The notes under the pieces are model-generated. The model worked only from the letters and a program-made list of their open reading frames with translations. It was not told the DNA's origin and made no database searches. The position numbers were made by a program, and so were the translations under genes. A stretch of 25,053 bases of DNA from positions 1-25,053 of the forward strand of contig JBEGQI010000146.1 of NCBI GenBank assembly GCA_041181065.1. The letters run 5' to 3'. Below, piece after piece: positions 23,045 to 25,053 of the stretch. Source of the DNA: DSYF01 sp041181065 (lineage in GTDB: Bacteria; Verrucomicrobiota; Verrucomicrobiia; Limisphaerales; DSYF01). Position 1 is the first letter of the stretch. Each line of letters begins with the position of its first letter.

Positions 23045-23159
23045 TATTTTTTCCGTATTGCTCCCCCCGGTGGTGAATATGTTTGCCCAAGCGTCCCTTG
23101 AATTATCATTCTGTGAGAGCAAGTTCGCTTACAAACCCAATAAGTAGTCCACAGCTGTT

Positions 23160-23978
23160 ATGAATTTTGTCCTTTTGTTCGTTGTTCTCTTGTCCGTTTC
23201 GGTAGGTGGTTATGCCAAGGAGATCGATAACAGCCTTGGTGCGGTCCGTGTCTTGAAGTGTGATGGCAAGGTGGAGGCCTCCCCTGATGGAGTAAGCTGG
23301 AGCCCTGTCGTATCGGATGCGCAGCTGGTCGAGGGCACGTTGCTGCGCACAGCAGCAGCTTCGACCGCTGACTTGCTGTTGCAATATAACGGGAGCGTAT
23401 TCCGCCTTTCTCAGCAAAGTGAATTGCGCGTTGAAAAGCTGAATCGTCTTGATACCGGTTTGGGGATGGTCACCGAGACGCGATTGAATGTTCAGCACGG
23501 CACGCTGGTCGGCTCGCAGCGCAAATTGCAAAAACCATCCATCCTCGAAATCGATACCCCTGTCGGCAAGGCATTCATTCGTGGCACAGAATACATCGTG
23601 AACTCTGCGGGTGCCGTATCGGTGCTCAGCGGTTCGGTCGAAGTGACCTATAATCTGCCGGGCAACAAAGGCTCCGTGAAGGTGACTGTCAACGCGGGCT
23701 ATACATTCGACCCCAAGACGCAGACAGTTGTTTCTACGACATCCGCTTATCTGCAAAATCTGATCGCGGACATCAACACCGTTAAAAACAATGCAGAGAC
23801 CTTCAAAGCGGGTGGTGCCACCGTCGTCATCAAACCGTCCGACACCGTTTCTCCGACGGCTCCACATGGTAACAACGGAGTCGGAAATGGCGTCGATCCG
23901 CAGCCTCCCGGAAATCCGCCAGTCAACGATGGTCCCGGCACCGGCCCCGGCAATCCGGGCCGTGGCAATGGCCCGTAG
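23160..23978 (+). CDS. Secreted FecR-domain protein
   Basis: 272 residues. Signal peptide MNFVLLFVVLLSVSVGGYA, with probable cleavage after the Ala. The FecR domain (about 30-185) shows LGAVRVLKCDGKVEASPDG, EGTLLRTAAASTADLLLQYNGS, VFRLSQQSELRVE, and DTPVGKAFIRGTEYIV. The C-terminal tail (from about 225) is Gly/Asn/Pro-rich and probably disordered. In Verrucomicrobia such stand-alone FecR proteins are common and have no established function; FecR domains elsewhere sense or bind ligands for sigma-factor signalling, and no TonB or ECF sigma gene is adjacent. Confidence 0.85.
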   Translation: MNFVLLFVVLLSVSVGGYAKEIDNSLGAVRVLKCDGKVEASPDGVSWSPVVSDAQLVEGTLLRTAAASTADLLLQYNGSVFRLSQQSELRVEKLNRLDTGLGMVTETRLNVQHGTLVGSQRKLQKPSILEIDTPVGKAFIRGTEYIVNSAGAVSVLSGSVEVTYNLPGNKGSVKVTVNAGYTFDPKTQTVVSTTSAYLQNLIADINTVKNNAETFKAGGATVVIKPSDTVSPTAPHGNNGVGNGVDPQPPGNPPVNDGPGTGPGNPGRGNGP

Positions 23979-23992
23979 GCCTGGGCTTTTTT
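23970..23992 (+). terminator. Possible terminator at the end of the FecR gene
   Basis: GCCC (23971-23974) can pair with GGGC (23983-23986) across a loop containing the stop codon and AGGCCT, followed by six Ts. The stem is only four base pairs, so confidence is limited. Confidence 0.4.
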
Positions 23993-24043
23993 CGTCAGTA
24001 TTGCCTCGGGTTTGAGTCGCGGTTATTCTGGCCATGCTCGGCT

Positions 24044-24619
24044 ATGAATCTCCCGCCTGTCATACTGGCTTCTGCCTCACCCCGGCGTGTTGAATTGCTG
24101 CGTCAGGTGGTCTTTCGCTTCAAGGTCCTTCCCAGCGAGGCCCCCGAGTCAGAACACGAGCAATTCTCTCCGCGCGAGCTGGCCATGCTCAATGCTTCGC
24201 GCAAAGCCCGGGCCATCGCAAAACGATTTCCTGACAGCCTCGTCATTGGGGCGGACACTGTCGTGGCGTTGGGCACGACGTTTTACGCCAAGCCGCGCAA
24301 TGAGGCTGATGCCCGCCGCATGCTTGGTGAATTGGAAGGACGTGCGCATGCCGTTGTGACCGGCGTTTGCCTGCTGCATCTGCGAGCCCACCGGCAGGCC
24401 GTGTTTGCCGATCACACAACCGTCCGCTTCCATAGTCTCACCGGGGAGGAGATCAGGAGATACGTCGAGCGCGTGCATACGCTCGACAAGGCAGGCGCCT
24501 ATGCCATCCAGGAGGAGGGCGAAAGCATCGTGGATTCGATTGAAGGTTCCTACACGAACGTTGTCGGCCTGCCCGTCGAACTTCTGCGCGAGGAATTGTT
24601 GCGCTGGGGGAAGGATTGA
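24044..24619 (+). CDS. maf: Maf-like nucleoside triphosphate pyrophosphatase
   Basis: Hydrolyses non-canonical or modified nucleotides to monophosphates. 191 residues. LASASPRRVELL (Ser-Ala-Ser-Pro-Arg-Arg, residues 10-15) is the Maf nucleotide-binding motif. GADTVV holds the catalytic Asp71, and DKAGAYAIQEEG and IEGSYTNVVGLP complete the active site. The DKAGAYAIQ sequence resembles the YhdE (dTTP/UTP) branch more than the YceF branch. It converges on the M20 peptidase with four nucleotides between stops. Confidence 0.93.
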   Translation: MNLPPVILASASPRRVELLRQVVFRFKVLPSEAPESEHEQFSPRELAMLNASRKARAIAKRFPDSLVIGADTVVALGTTFYAKPRNEADARRMLGELEGRAHAVVTGVCLLHLRAHRQAVFADHTTVRFHSLTGEEIRRYVERVHTLDKAGAYAIQEEGESIVDSIEGSYTNVVGLPVELLREELLRWGKD

Positions 24620-24623
24620 CGGC

Positions 24624-25053
24624 CTACGTCGCTGCTAGTTCCTGCCAGAGGTGCGCGGCCATCAACTGGCCTTTCTCGAAGCAATCCAACTCGAACTTTT
24701 CGTTCGGTGAATGCGCGTTGTCGTCCGGCAGGGACAATCCCAGCAGCAATGTATCTGCGCCGAGAATGCGTTTGAATTCGTTGACGATGGGGATCGAACC
24801 ACCTTCACGCATCAGGGCCGGTTCAGCGCCGAAGGCTTTCTTCAATGCGCGCAATCCTGCCTGCGCTTGTGCCCCTGTGGGCGACACGACATAAGGCTTC
24901 GCGCCGTGGCCAGCATTGACTTCCAGCCGCACCGTGGGCGGACAGAGTTTTTTGAGGTGCTTGACCGCGAGCTTGAGAAGCTTGTCCGGGCTTTGGTCTG
25001 GAACAAGACGCATGGTGATCTTCACACGGGCCCACGAGGGGACGATGGTCTTG
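24624..25053 (-). CDS. M20-family peptidase (dipeptidase), N-terminus cut by window edge
   Basis: About 143 C-terminal residues are visible; the frame runs open to the right edge, with KTIVPSWARVKITMRLVPDQSP preceding the apparent GTG at 25025, so that GTG is internal. MREGGSIPIVNEF and GLSLPDDNAHSPNEKFELDCFEKG are the C-terminal signatures of M20 metallopeptidases such as acetylornithine deacetylase/CNDP-type dipeptidases; the His in DDNAHSPNE is the usual metal ligand. The metal-binding N-terminal half is outside the window, so substrate class is not fixed. Confidence 0.9.
   Translation of the reverse strand, partial: KTIVPSWARVKITMRLVPDQSPDKLLKLAVKHLKKLCPPTVRLEVNAGHGAKPYVVSPTGAQAQAGLRALKKAFGAEPALMREGGSIPIVNEFKRILGADTLLLGLSLPDDNAHSPNEKFELDCFEKGQLMAAHLWQELAAT

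Overview
The window looks like a chromosomal segment from a Verrucomicrobia-type bacterium, most likely the soil/freshwater subdivision 3 (Pedosphaera/Limisphaera-like) lineage. That placement is an inference from moderately high GC, weak or absent Shine-Dalgarno sequences, GYF-domain and FecR-domain proteins, a squalene-hopene cyclase, a lysine/alanine/proline-rich extension on RpoD, and degenerate 7-nt tandem repeats inside genes. No phage, IS element, CRISPR array or rRNA is visible. Both edges cut genes: uvrA on the left and an M20 peptidase on the right.

Left part (1-4300): the first 820 codons of uvrA run leftward, interrupted by several in-frame heptanucleotide-repeat patches. A tRNA-Phe with a clear sigma70 promoter and encoded CCA follows, then a hexose-6-phosphate mutarotase and a convergent small HTH protein with an inverted repeat in front of its start. 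Next (4310-8499) is a tight six-gene rightward cassette: NfeD-like protein, flotillin, a PLDc_N membrane protein, a PspC-domain protein, a DUF2500-like zinc-ribbon membrane protein, and a beta-carbonic-anhydrase-like protein fused to a GYF domain. The gene set suggests a membrane-microdomain or envelope-stress module. It is followed by a TPR + ATP-grasp protein and an unknown membrane-anchored protein.

Centre (10900-16000): rpoD (housekeeping sigma factor) has a strong-looking promoter and a perfect terminator whose U-tract contains the stop codon of a convergent LysR regulator. The LysR gene is divergent from a pirin (yhhW-type), flavodoxin and VOC-dioxygenase operon. A T-N11-A palindrome lies exactly between the -35 and -10 of the lysR promoter, fitting autorepression plus control of the divergent redox/electrophile operon.

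Right part (15970-25053): a leftward pair, squalene-hopene cyclase (hopanoids) and an HTTM-like membrane protein, ends in a palindrome that also forms the stop codon of the converging VOC gene. A near-leaderless 73-residue basic protein with its own terminator follows. Next come lysine/peptidoglycan genes dapF, dapA and dapB with folK, then a secreted FecR-domain protein, a Maf nucleotide pyrophosphatase and the 3' end of an M20 dipeptidase.

The most unusual signal is the heptanucleotide repeat family. It occupies variable positions of uvrA in frame and also appears as a 42-nt hairpin between dapA and dapB. Second are the flotillin/PspC/GYF cassette and the regulatory palindromes.
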